Positions 25,466-35,575 of a stretch of 64,000 nucleotides of DNA are shown in pieces. The notes beneath the pieces were generated by a model. That model had not been told where the DNA came from. It did not search any database and saw nothing but the letters and a program-made list of their open reading frames with translations. How positions within the stretch are numbered: the first letter of the stretch is position 1; every line of letters starts with the position of its first letter. Source of the stretch: Tolypeutes matacus (lineage: Eukaryota > Chordata > Mammalia > Cingulata > Chlamyphoridae); the NCBI GenBank assembly GCA_026826555.1, contig JAKSZT010053887.1, forward strand, positions 67,205,346 to 67,269,345. Direction: 5' to 3'. The position numbers and the translations under genes were made by a program.

Positions 25466-27045
25466 TCTATTTTTTTTTAAAGATACTAGATTACATAAAT
25501 GCTACACAGAAAATATAGGGATTCCCATATGCCCCACCTCGCACACCTCCCACAACCTCCCACATAAACATCTTTCATTAGTTTGGCACATGAATTGCAA
25601 TTGATAAACACATCATGGGGCTTTGCCATTAAGCACGGACAATAGTTCACATTGTAGACCACACTCTCTCCCACACAGTGTTGCACGTTATATGATGATA
25701 TAAAATGGCCTATATCTGTCATTGCAATGTCACTCAGGACAATTCCCAAGTCCCAAAAAAAAAAACCCCATACTACAACTGCTTTTCCCTCTCCCTGCCC
25801 CCAGAGCCTCCAGTGGCCACTTGCTCTACACCAGTGTTGTAATTTCTTCCACTGCTTGAATCACAATATGTCTATAGTAGAATATCAGTAAGCCCACTCT
25901 AGTCCATAGCTCTTCCCCCCATCCTTAGGAACCTAGGATGGTGATGTCCACTCCACCTCCAATTGAGAGGGGGCTTATATCCCGTAAGGAAGATGGATGG
26001 GATTGTCCTGCCTGCAGCTGCAGACTCTCTCCCTTCCCTGGAACAGCCTTTGTCCATCATCATCTCCCCACCAGTTGTCCTGAGTGAGTGCAATGAGCTG
26101 TAGAGTATGAGTTGTTGCTCCATCAATGTTCTGGGCCCAGCTGGCACATGGACAGCCCAAAGACTCAAGTCTCTGGATGTACACCTACAAACTCCAGTAC
26201 CAAGTATAGATTTGAACAGAAGGGACAGATGAGCTATGTGCAGGGAAGACATAGTTGAGTCCAATTCTTGTCACTTTCAGGAGCACAAACTCCAACATAG
26301 GGCCTACTGACAAGACACCAAACTCTGGAGCTATACCCCCTTATAGAGGACCTGGGCATCTCTAGAGACCTCAGGAGCCCCACTATTTTGGGTGATATCC
26401 ACTCTGGAATTCTATGAGATCCTACTGAGATGTGCATAAGTGTCACCTCTGGGATGACCTCCCGACTCATTTTGAAGTCTCTTAGCCATATAAACTCATT
26501 TGTCTTTACCTTTTCCTCCTTTTATTCAACATCTTTTTCTAGTTGCATTACTATTTGGCACTTGGTAGCAATCCCTCAGTGCTAGGAAGGCTCATCCCTG
26601 GGAAGACATATCCCTCGCCAGGAAGAAGGTAATGCATTCATATGCTTAGTTTGGCTTAGAGAGAAGCCACATTTGAGCAACAAGGAGGCTCTCAGGAGGC
26701 AACCCTTAGGCACCCTATAACAATAGGCTAAGTTTAAATTTCAAGAGCAAAGACTCATAAGGCTAGTCATCAATATCAAGGGACCCTCAGTGGATCACCC
26801 TCCTTCACTAGTCACTGCCCCTGCACTTGGGGAACTGTTGCTGCTCCCTTAGAGAATGTGGCAGAGCTCTCCAGGATGGGAATTCAGTATTGTCTCATTT
26901 ATTGAGTAATTCTCCACCCACTGTGATAATGCCCGTGAACATTTGAACATTTTTATATAGCTTATAATTATGCTTAGGTGAACTTCCTCCCATGCATCCC
27001 CCATCCCTGACACCCCACATCAACGATACTCCCCTGCCCCAGTTC
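25466..27045 (-). mobile_element. L1 with long 3' UTR, inserted in older L1
   Basis: The left edge is a T-run followed by the complement of an L1 3' end (GATTACATAAATGCTACACAG). The same end occurs in sense at 31720-31800. Moving right the sequence goes further 5' through about 1.5 kb that is not ORF2-like, with C-rich stretches. It therefore appears to be a long L1 3' UTR truncated at its 5' end. The 121-codon frame at 25899-26264 (-) lies within it and has no recognisable domain. Confidence 0.6.
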
Positions 27046-28165
27046 TTTAAGCATGGTTTCCTTAAGTTCCTTAAACATTTACTATAGCTTTGTTAAAGAA
27101 GTTGTTAAGTTCACCATCTGCTTCCTTCAAAGCAATTTTTCTTGCCTCTTCTCTTCTTTTTCTGTGCATGAGGCATGTATTATTCTTGAAAGTCTTATCT
27201 TTTGTTTTTGTTGGAAAGTTTTGTTGCTGTTGCTTGCCTGTTTGTTTATTTATTTAGTGGATTTGGGTGAACTAATATTCAAAGTTTATTTTCCACTCAG
27301 TGTGCAGCTTCTGATGTCCCTGTTAAGAATTTCCCTTCTTTTTAAATCCCTTTATCCTGGGTGCACATTAACTAATTATTGTTCAAAGGTTTTTTTTTAA
27401 CCTGGTTTAGCCACTTAGAATTTTACCCATTATAATTTGGATGTATATGTGCAGCTTGGGAGGTGTACCCTCAGTTGGGAGTTCATAAGTTTTAGCCCCT
27501 TGTTCAGCCAGGGACTAGCACCCTGGAGATTCCCTTTCTAATTTCTCCTTAAATGATACAACTTTGGTTTCCCAGTCAGAGATGAGTATGATAGCATGAT
27601 TTTATTTTTAAGCTTAGCTATCAAGGAGTCACCCATTGGTCATAATGCTTTGTTTTCAGTAAATATTTGGTCACAGATGATGTTTAACCTCCCTGTGCCA
27701 GTGATTCTTCTGCCCTCTGCTGATGGGTCTGTGTGTTGCTTTGGGCACAGTCTTCCTGAATTCCAGACTTGACTATGATCCCAGGAGGTCTTCTTAGATA
27801 TCTCTTTCCTTTGTTCTACACAAGCGAACCTTGGAAGGGAGAGTGGCTTACCCCTCACATTATAGAAACTTTCCCTGAAGAACAAACTGGGGCTCTACTA
27901 TTCCTGGCCTCCTGCACCCTTGGCTTGGTGATAAAACTGAAACTTGTGCCTGTATCCCAAGACAGGGTGGGAAGTGATTAGAAACACTTCTGGTAGCCTG
28001 CAATTCCCAGGTGAATCCATACCTCCAGACCAGGATCTGAGAACAAAGGCAGCCCCTGTTCAGGAGGAAGGCTACACCTTCCCAGAGTAAAGTACCTTGG
28101 GTAAAGTTTTGGCAAGAAACAGCTAGGGTAGGGATTAAATAATGGAGTAATTTATGGCTCAAATG
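27046..28165 (-). mobile_element. Old L1 5' UTR (second segment)
   Basis: This resumes the L1 of 24690-25465. The plus-strand text around 27040-27440 (GGTTTCCTTAAGTTCCTTAA, then TTAGCCACTTAGAATTTTACCC) is the complement of an old L1 leader. GC content rises towards 28160, as in L1 promoters/5' UTRs. No open frame is informative. Confidence 0.65.
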
Positions 28166-28289
28166 TCAAAACTATTACTGTCATTATATTTATTATAGTG
28201 ACAATATTTATTTATTATATTTTTATATTATATTTATTATATTTTCTTGAATGAATATTTCTTCATTTGCAGCATGCCCTTAAAACAAT
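28166..28289. repeat. TTTATTATAT-type low-complexity stretch
   Basis: A/T-only tandem-like sequence at 28180-28250, ending in a short unassigned piece. Confidence 0.6.
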
Positions 28290-28600
28290 TTCCATGTTGT
28301 GTACTTTGATAAGCTGCAGTGAGAAATATCATCCAATGCGATTGCTTAAACAGGAAGAAATTATTGTTACACAGAATTAAAAGTTAGAAGCCCCAAATCA
28401 AGGCATCAGCAAAGCCATGGTTTCTTCCCAAAGCCTAGCTTTCTGGTGGTGGCTTGCCACAATTCTTGGGGTTTCTTAGTTTGATACTCTTCCTCCTGTA
28501 ACTTGGTTATAGCAGTCTCCTCACATATGTTCTTCTAGCTTCTGCAGACTTATGAGTTCTGGTTCATCTAGCTGCATCAGAATTTCCTCTCTTAATAAAG
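28290..28600 (-). mobile_element. MaLR-type LTR fragment
   Basis: The plus strand has GCTTAAACAGGAAGAAATTATTG and GAAGCCCCAAATCAAGGCATCAG in the order of a reversed MaLR LTR, close to the copy at 28997. It lacks clear termini and is treated as truncated. Confidence 0.55.
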
Positions 28601-28996
28601 TCTAGCAATAGTCCTATACTAGCAAATAATTACAAACCAAAACCAACAACATTTTTAAAAGAATATTCAATAGACCAAGTTGGATTTATCCCAGGAATAC
28701 GTGGGTGATTTAATATACAAAAATCAAACAATGTAACCAAAAACATAAATAGAATAAAGAGAAAAAACACATGATTATCTCAACAGATACAGATAAGGCA
28801 TTTGACAAAATCCAACATACATTTTTAATAAAAACACATTCAGAAGTCTTGGAATAGAAGGGAAATTTCTCAACATGATAAGGGCCATTTATGAAAAATA
28901 CACAGGCAATATACTCAGTGATGAAAGACTTAAAGCCTTTCCCTTAATGTCAAGAATGGGACAAGGATGCTCTCTTTCACAACTGATATTCAATAA

Positions 28997-29660
28997 TGTT
29001 TTAGTTTCCTAGGTGGCTCCAGCAAATACCATGAAATGGGTTAGTTTAAACAATGGAAATGCATTAGTTTAGAAATTTTAGGCAGAAAAATAACCAAATC
29101 AAGGCATCATCAAGGCAATCATCAAGGTGATGCTTTCTTCCTCAATACCAGCTGCTGGCAGTCTTTAGATCCTCTGTCAAATGGCAAAGTGCATGACGGT
29201 TTCTACCGGTCTCTCCCTTCTCTTCTGGGTTTCATTGATTTCAGCTTCTTGCTTCTGTGGCTTTTTATCTCTGTATTCATTCCATTTATAAAGGACTTCA
29301 ATAATAGGATTAAGATCCATCCCAGGGAGGCGGCTGTGGCTCAATCAGTGGGGCTCCCGTTTGCCATATGGGGGGTCCCGGGTTCGGTTCCCGGGGCCTC
29401 CTGGTGGGGGCGGGCCTGCCCGTGCGGCGTGGTTGGCTGACCCGGCGAGCACAGGCAGCAGGGGGGGGATGAATGGGTAGATAAATAAAATCTTTAAAAA
29501 AAAAAAAAAAAAAAAAAAGATCCATCCCAAATGAGGTGGGTCACATCTTAATTGAAGTAGCATCATCCCAAAGTCCTACATACAATGGGAGCACACCTAC
29601 AGGAATGTAAATTTAAGAACATGCTTTTCCTGGGGTACACAGAGCTTCATTCTACCACCA
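28997..29660 (-). mobile_element. MaLR-type LTR inserted in L1, carrying a SINE
   Basis: Left end TGTTTTAGTTTCC, right end near CTACCACCA. It separates L1 ORF2 pieces that rejoin as TTCAATATTGT-type sequence. The target duplication is blurred (AATAA/AATAT type), so the right end is uncertain by a few bases. A SINE sits at 29325-29516. Confidence 0.75.
29325..29516 (+). mobile_element. DAS SINE, long form, inserted in LTR
   Basis: Starts GGGAGGCGGCTGTGGCTCA, B box GGTTCGGTTCC, and ends in a pure A-run. The 13-bp duplication AAGATCCATCCCA is exact at 29312-29324 and 29517-29529. Overlapping short frames on both strands are products of the SINE and not genes. Confidence 0.95.
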
Positions 29661-30702
29661 ATATTGTCCTAAAGGTTCTAGCCAGAGCAATTTGGCAAGA
29701 ACAGGAAATAAAAGATATCCAATTTGTCAGGGAAGAAGTAACACTTTCTCTATTTGCAAATAACATGGTCTTATATATAGAAATCAAATAGCATCCACAA
29801 TAAAACCACTAGAGCTAAAAAGAAATTTCAACAAATTGGCAGGATACTAGATCAACTCACAAAATTCAATTGTGTTTCACTACTTTAACAATGAACAATC
29901 TGAAGAGGAAATTAATAAAATTCCATTTATATTAACTGAAAATTTTAAAATATCTAAGGAAAATTTTAAATATGAATGTAAAAGACTAATACACTGAAAA
30001 TTACAAAACAATACTGAGAGAAATTTAAGAAGACATAAAGGGCAAGACACCCCATGTTCATGGATTTAGAAACATAATGTTAAGATGTCAAAGTGACCTA
30101 AAATAATCTACAAATTCAAAGCAGATCCTTTCAAAATCACAGAAGTCACTTTTGCAAAAATGGAAAATACAATCCTCAAATTCATAGGAAACTCCCAAGG
30201 TCTTTAAATAACCAAAACAATTTTGAAAAAGATGAGAAAAGTCAGAACACTCAAAATTCCTAATATCAAAATTTATCTCAAAACTACAGTACTCAAAAGA
30301 GTTTAGTACTTCCATAAAGGTAGACAAACAGACCAATGGAACAAAACTGAAAGTTCAGAAATAGAACCACATATCTATTGCAAATTGATTTGACAAGTAT
30401 GTTATCTACATGCAATCAGAGAGAAGAGTCTCTTCAATAAATAGTTTTAGGAAAACTAGATGCCATAAGCATCAAAAGGATGAAGTTAGACCTCTACATC
30501 ACAACATGTACAAAATTTAACACAAAATGGATCAAGGACCTTAATAAAAGAGCTAAAACTACAAAACTCTTAGAAAATAACAGAGTGGCAAATCTTCATT
30601 ACCTGAGATATAGCAAGAATTCTTACCTCATGACACCAAAAGCACAAGCAACAACAACAACAACAAAAAAATAGGAAAATTCAATTAAAATTTTTAAAAA
30701 TT

Positions 30703-32743
30703 TGTGGGAGTTATAGGAAAATGACATTGGAGACGGCAGGCAGAACATAATTCTGTCACAAAAATGGAGAGGGCCAAATGCTGACCAATGGACCTGCTTT
30801 GGGTATAAGTACCAGGACAGTGCTGCGCAACTCCCAGGAGGGCAAGGGGTGGAGAGACAAAGAACCCAAAACAACTAAAGTGAATTATTGGACCCTGGCA
30901 GCAGCCAGGAAGGGCACCATCCCCCACCTCAAGATATTAAGCCTCGATAAAACCCCTGACTCATGGCACCTGACTGCGAAGGGAACAAGCATCTTCCTCC
31001 CTGGAAAGAGGAAGGGTGTTATGGAGGGCAGAGAATGGTTTTCTCTTCAGTCAATTAGGCCAGCAGAGCTGATATTGAATCTTGGGTTAGCTCAGACCAG
31101 AAACACAGGCAAACAGAGATTAAAAGAAATGCTTCTTTTAACTGATGGGCAATATCTGCTGGAAGGACAGGAACCTACAAGGAGAAAAACTTCTTTCATT
31201 TCTCTTAACCCAAATACCAAAAGAGAAATTCTGTACCTCATTACTGAGTCCTTGGCCTGATTTTGATAACTTGAGCTGACAACTCTAAAGACTCAGAATA
31301 AATTGAACCCAAAATTGAAGAAAAGCCATAGAGGAAAAAAAATAAAAGTAAAAAATGCTGGCAAGAGAGACAAATTGACCATCAGAGTAAACTCACCAAC
31401 ACATTCAGCTGTGTAGATATCAGCAAAACATTACAAACCATATTAGGAAACAGGAAGAGATGGCCCAGCCAAAGGAACAAACAAAATATCCTGACAAGAT
31501 AAGGATTTAAGACAACTAATCATACAATGACAGATATGGGCCATTACATATCTTGCCATAACCTACAAAACTGTGCGGGAGAGAGTGTAAACTACAATGT
31601 AAACTATAATCATGCTTAGTGGCAATGCTCCAAAATGTTTTCATCAATTGTAACGAATGTACCACAATAATGAAAGATGTTAAAGTGGGAAAATGTAGAA
31701 GGTATAGGAAGTGGAGCATATGGGAATCCCCTATATTTTTATGTAACACTTATGTAATCTAAATACTTTTTAATAAAAAATATATTAAAAAATAAATTAA
31801 GTAACAGAACAGAAAAAAAAGAGAACTAATCAAAGATAATCACACAACTCTACTAAATCAATTCAGAGAACTGAAGGAAAATATGACTAAAGAGAAAAAA
31901 TATATTAAGAAGATACTGAGTAAATATGAAGAACAATTTGAAAGCTTGTAAAGAAAAGTAACAGAGCTTATGGGAATGAAGGCACAATGGATGAGATAAA
32001 AAATATATTACAGGCACATAACAGCACATATGAACTGATTGAAGACAGAATTGGTGATTTTACGGACAGAACATTTGAACTGGAAAAAACAGGAGAATGG
32101 AAAGAGAATAGAAAGAAAGAAAGAAAAAAAAAAGAAACAGGGTCTCAGTGAATTGAATTACAAAGTGAAACACACACATACCTGTGTTCAGTGTCCCAAA
32201 AGGAGAAGAGAATGAAAAATGGGCAAAAAATATATTTGAGGAAATAATGACTGGAAATTTCCCAACCCTTATGAAAGACATAAATATCAATATCCGAGAA
32301 GGACAACACACCCCAAACAGAATAAATCTGAATAGAACTATTCTGAAAAACCTATTCAGAATGGCAACTATCCAGAGATAAATAGAGGATACTGAAATAG
32401 CAAGAGAAAAGCAAATCATCACATACAAGGGAACCTCGGTAAGGTTAAGTGCCAACCTCTCATCAGAAACCATGGAGGTCAGAAGAATGTGGTATGATGT
32501 ATTTAAGGTATTGAAAGAGCAAAACTACTAGCCAATAATTCTGTATCTGGAAAAACTGTCATTCAAAAATGACGGTGTTTAAATAAATCTTCACAGATAA
32601 ACAACTGAGAGAGTATGTTATCAAAAGACCAGAATTACAAGAGATACTAAAGAGAGTGCTGAAACATGAAAGGAATAAACAAGGGCAAGAGACTTGTAGA
32701 AGAGTGTAGAAATGAAGATTATTAGGAGTGTAAATTAAGAGGT
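30703..32743 (+). mobile_element. L1 LINE 5' UTR and ORF1
   Basis: Homologous to 41008-42780, starting with GGAGTTATAGGAAAATGACATTGGAG against GAGTTCCGGAAAGACAGCATTGGAG there. It includes the G-rich 5' UTR (30750-31250), then ORF1 coiled-coil and RNA-binding parts (31830-32600; phrases such as GGAAATTTCCCAACCCTTATGAAAG). The 160-codon open frame at 30778-31260 lies in the 5' UTR. ORF1 is broken by frameshifts and a 301-bp insertion. The right end is cut by an ERVL LTR at 32744. Confidence 0.85.
31523..31823 (+). mobile_element. 5'-truncated L1 3' UTR inserted in L1
   Basis: An insertion with AACTAATCA at 31514-31522 and 31824-31832. It has L1 3' UTR sequence (TCATCAATTGTAACGAATGTACC), a terminal TTTTAATAAAAAA segment and an A-rich tail. 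The sister L1 at 41008 lacks it at the matching point. The family is the same as at 25466 and 7650. Confidence 0.85.
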
Positions 32744-33195
32744 TGTATTAGTCAGGGTTCTCTCAGGAAACAGAATCAACAGGAGATATCTGTCAATAAT
32801 ATGAGATTTTATAAGAGTCTGTCATGCAACTGTGGGGATGCACAAGTCCAGGTTCCTCAGGCAGGCTACAAACCAGGGGCTCCGATGAAAGTCCAATGAA
32901 AGGTCCTTGATGAGTTTCTGGGAGAAGCTGTCTGTCCAAAGACGAGCTGGGAAATTCTCTCTGAATGTTGAAATCACTTCCCTTTTTAAGGCATTCAACT
33001 GATTGAATAAAAGTATCATCCATTGTTGATGCAATCCCCCTGATTGATGCAGATGGAACCAGCCATCCATGCAGTATATTCACTGGTGACCGAAGTCCAT
33101 AAATGCTCTTGTATTGCAATTAACCCAGTGCTTGCTGGACCAAACACCTGGACATAATTACCTGGCTGAGTTGACACATTAGCCTAACCATCACA
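32744..33195 (-). mobile_element. ERVL LTR (MLT2-like), 3' LTR
   Basis: Minus strand starts TGTGATGGTTAGG and ends CCCTGACTAATACA, the hallmark ends of ERVL (MLT2-type) LTRs. The neighbouring 33196 side does not show a target duplication but continues into ERVL internal sequence, so this is the 3' LTR of a minus-strand provirus fragment. It cuts the L1 of 30703. Confidence 0.85.
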
Positions 33196-33800
33196 GTCCA
33201 GCCCTTGTCAAGTCAGCAACCATACATATTACCTTAAACCATACTTATTCTCTGAGTAAAAACAATAACAGGCAAACATACATAAATATTTCCACCTAAC
33301 AATGTTCAACTCACTTGCATACAACTGGAATTGCATTAATTCCCTACAGAATAGAGTGCAAGTCCTTGGGTAATATTCACTCTTAAACTTGACATCCTTA
33401 AATATTATGACATGAAATTAATACAACTTTTCATATGATAGGGGAAAAGGTTGGGGAAGAAAACAAAGAAATTTGCTTTGTGTTCATATACAATCATGCT
33501 CATAACAAAACAAGGAAGAAGGGTTCATGACTATTACCATTTTAATTTCTGTAACTGGTCACGTGGTCGAAGTTCATGTTTATCACTACCTTCTTCCACC
33601 ACTTTCCATGTTCCCATTACCCTCAGCAAGTACTTCAGCTGTCTGTGGTTCTTTGCATGGTGGGGTGACCCAAACTTTCATTCCCAAAGATTCTGGGCCA
33701 TTGTTAGTCCTGCTTGGATTGGTTTGTTGCAATTTTCCATTGACTTTAATCACAGGGCATGGCAGTACTAGAAGACATCCTAGAGGATCTCCTGCATCCC
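33196..33800 (-). mobile_element. ERVL internal region, 3' end of pol
   Basis: The minus strand upstream of the LTR has a purine-rich tract (AAGGGCTGGA) abutting the LTR. Further 5' at about 33530-33760 it matches the C-terminal end of ERVL pol. This part is an old, broken copy and no env is seen. The rest of pol and gag is missing because MaLR sequence begins near 33800. The junction is approximate. Confidence 0.7.
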
Positions 33801-34715
33801 AGGCAAACTCTTCTTTTCCCCCATTATGTTAAGAGGGTGGATGTTCCCACCCTATGTTCTGGGAGAGTTTTGCCTCCCCAGGGTGCAGAGAGGGTGAGTT
33901 TGCTCCAGAAGTTGAAGAGGGTCAATGGTCCCACCGGATGTTTAGGAAGAGTTTTGCTGCCCTAGGGTACAGGGAGGGTGGAGCACTTTCTCAAAGATTA
34001 GGGCGGTTAAGATCAGCTCCTCATAGGTCTGAGAGGGGTGCTCCAGTCCCCCATGGATTAGAGAAGGCCAGGTGGTGAACCCATTGCCCTGAGAGGGTTG
34101 AGCTTGCATATCAACGATTAGGGAAGGCCAGGTGGTCAACTCATTGCTCTGAGAGTGTTGAACCTGTATGCCAAAGGTTAAGGGGAATGTTGTCTTCACC
34201 TCACTGTACTAGGGGCACTAAGACTTTAACCCAAAGATTGGGTAAAGTGTGGCAATCACCCCAACACTCTTGGAGGGTGAGGTCTGGAGCTTGGTTGACA
34301 CACAGATGCTTGATGAGGGTGGAACCAAGAAAGTGGCCATTGGGCAAGCCTGTGGAAAAGGTGGGTCCCCATGTGGCCCCAAGGAGAAGTAACCATTGTC
34401 TTAAGAATGACTCTCAGGCTTTGATATAGAATGGAGGATGCTCTGCAGGTTTACTAAACTGTAGGGGACATGACTCATGTTTCCCTCCCAATTTCTCCTT
34501 ATGATAATCAAAATGTTTATCCTTTGTCTTTCCATTTGTGAATTGGAAGCAGTTAAATGGTTTTGTAAGTTTCAGAGATCTACAGTAGATGAGACTTTGC
34601 CTCAAGATGAACTTTATTTCTTTAAACTGATTATGATATGATTTTGTACTTGCATTGTTACTGATTTAAGGTTTTTTTGAATATTGTAATGTATTTTTGG
34701 AATTAGAGGGGGGAG
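33801..34715 (+). mobile_element. MaLR internal region, 3' half
   Basis: The final 280 bp (TGACTCATGTTTCCCTCCCAATTTC onward at about 34470) follow the 3' end of MaLR internal sequences, and a polypurine tract (TTAGAGGGGGGAGG, 34703-34715) directly precedes the LTR at 34716. This supports the MaLR label for the whole LTR family. The 5' LTR and 5' half are missing. There is no intact coding frame. Confidence 0.7.
33835..34340 (+). repeat. Degenerate 30/60-bp tandem repeat in MaLR internal region
   Basis: About nine imperfect units of 29-31 bp, pairing into about 60-bp units, are anchored by GAGAGGGTTGAG-type cores and ATTAGGGAAGGCCAGGTGG. The two clearest neighbours are 34061-34120 and 34121-34180. 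It lies upstream of the 3' end of a MaLR internal region, so it is probably part of that element. Confidence 0.7.
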
Positions 34716-35208
34716 GGTAGCAATTTGGCAGTTTGATAAAGATATGAATTTAAAAAAATAGATATTGGATTATGCTGTAAACTGGTCTGTTAATCTGGGC
34801 ATGATTAAGTTATGATTAGGGCATTGACTGGGCTACATCAGTAGGACATTGAGCCCCACACCTTGGTGGGTGGGGTCTGGAAGATAAAAGACAGTGTTGG
34901 AGCAATTTTGAGTTGGAGTTGTGATGCGGAGTATTGAGCTGAAGTCCTGGCAAGTAGTGTACAGAGGAGTTTGGTAGTGAGGAAATAGAGAAGGCCCTGG
35001 GAAGAGAAGCAAGCCATTTGCCTGATATTCTACAACTGGCCTTGTGGCAAAAAGCAAGCCTGAGCCCAAAGAGAGGCAAGCCCCGGGAAGAGAGGAACCC
35101 AAGGAGCCTGAACCCTGACAAATGTTAGCAGCTGTCATGCTCTAACACGTGGCAACAGACTGTGATGAAGGAAGAAACTTATGCTTTATGGCCTGGTAAC
35201 TGTAAGCT
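34716..35208 (+). mobile_element. MaLR-like 3' LTR, 3'-truncated
   Basis: Plus-strand copy of the LTR seen at 17800. It starts with a mutated TGTAG (GGTAG) and stops at ACTGTAAGCTTTT, so the last 80-90 bp with the polyA signal are lost. L1 sequence in reverse orientation begins at once. Confidence 0.85.
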
Positions 35209-35575
35209 TTTCATATATTCACTTTACCATATTGAAAATGCTTCCTTCTATTTCTATTTTCTGGAGATTTTTTTAAATCAAGAATGGATGCTGCACTTTG
35301 TCAAATGCCTTTTCTGCATCATTTGATAGGAGCATGTGATTTGTCTTCTTCAATTTATTAATATGGTTTATTACACTAATTGATTTTCTTGTGTTGAAAC
35401 TACCTGCATACCTAAGATAAATCCCAATTGATTGTGTTGGTTAATTCTATAAATGTGCTTTTGAATTTAGTTTGCAATATTTTGCTGAGGATATTTGCAT
35501 CTATATTCATTAGAGATATTGGTCTATAATTTTCTTTTTTCATACTATCTTTATTTGGTTTTGGTATTAGGTTGC
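35209..35575 (-). mobile_element. L1 ORF2 segment, inverted 5' part
   Basis: Minus-strand L1 reverse-transcriptase region (plus-strand text matches 19040-19390 of the other minus L1). It joins plus-strand L1 at 35576. The content of the inverted part lies just upstream, in L1 order, of the plus part, which fits a twin-priming 5' inversion with some bases lost at the joint. Confidence 0.8.

Larger units (their letters stand above)
28605..30702 (+). mobile_element. L1 LINE ORF2 fragment, interrupted by LTR
   Basis: Sense L1 ORF2. The reverse transcriptase region lies at 28680-29000 and resumes at 29661. The catalytic FADD box is coded at 29753-29764 but reads FANN, so both metal-binding aspartates are replaced. 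The ORF2 C-terminal part follows to about 30660, where a (CAA)n stretch and A-rich sequence end the copy. A second L1 5' end begins at about 30703. Confidence 0.85.

Noticed and set aside
25899..26264. 121-codon minus-strand frame
   Set aside because: It lies within an L1 3' UTR-like insertion and shows no protein features.
30778..31260. 160-codon plus-strand open frame, the longest in the window
   Set aside because: It lies in the 5' UTR of an L1 and the homologous L1 at 41008 does not keep it open. No domain is recognisable.
33942..34199. Minus-strand 85-codon frame with repeated peptide units
   Set aside because: The repetition comes from the 30/60-bp tandem array in a MaLR internal region. 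No start context or supporting homologue is visible.
33835..34340. Possible CRISPR-like or satellite array
   Set aside because: Units are degenerate and directly adjacent, with no spacers, in a mammalian retroelement context.
32744..34715. Possible complete provirus between two LTRs
   Set aside because: The LTRs are of different families and opposite orientation, and the internal parts are two unrelated 3' halves.
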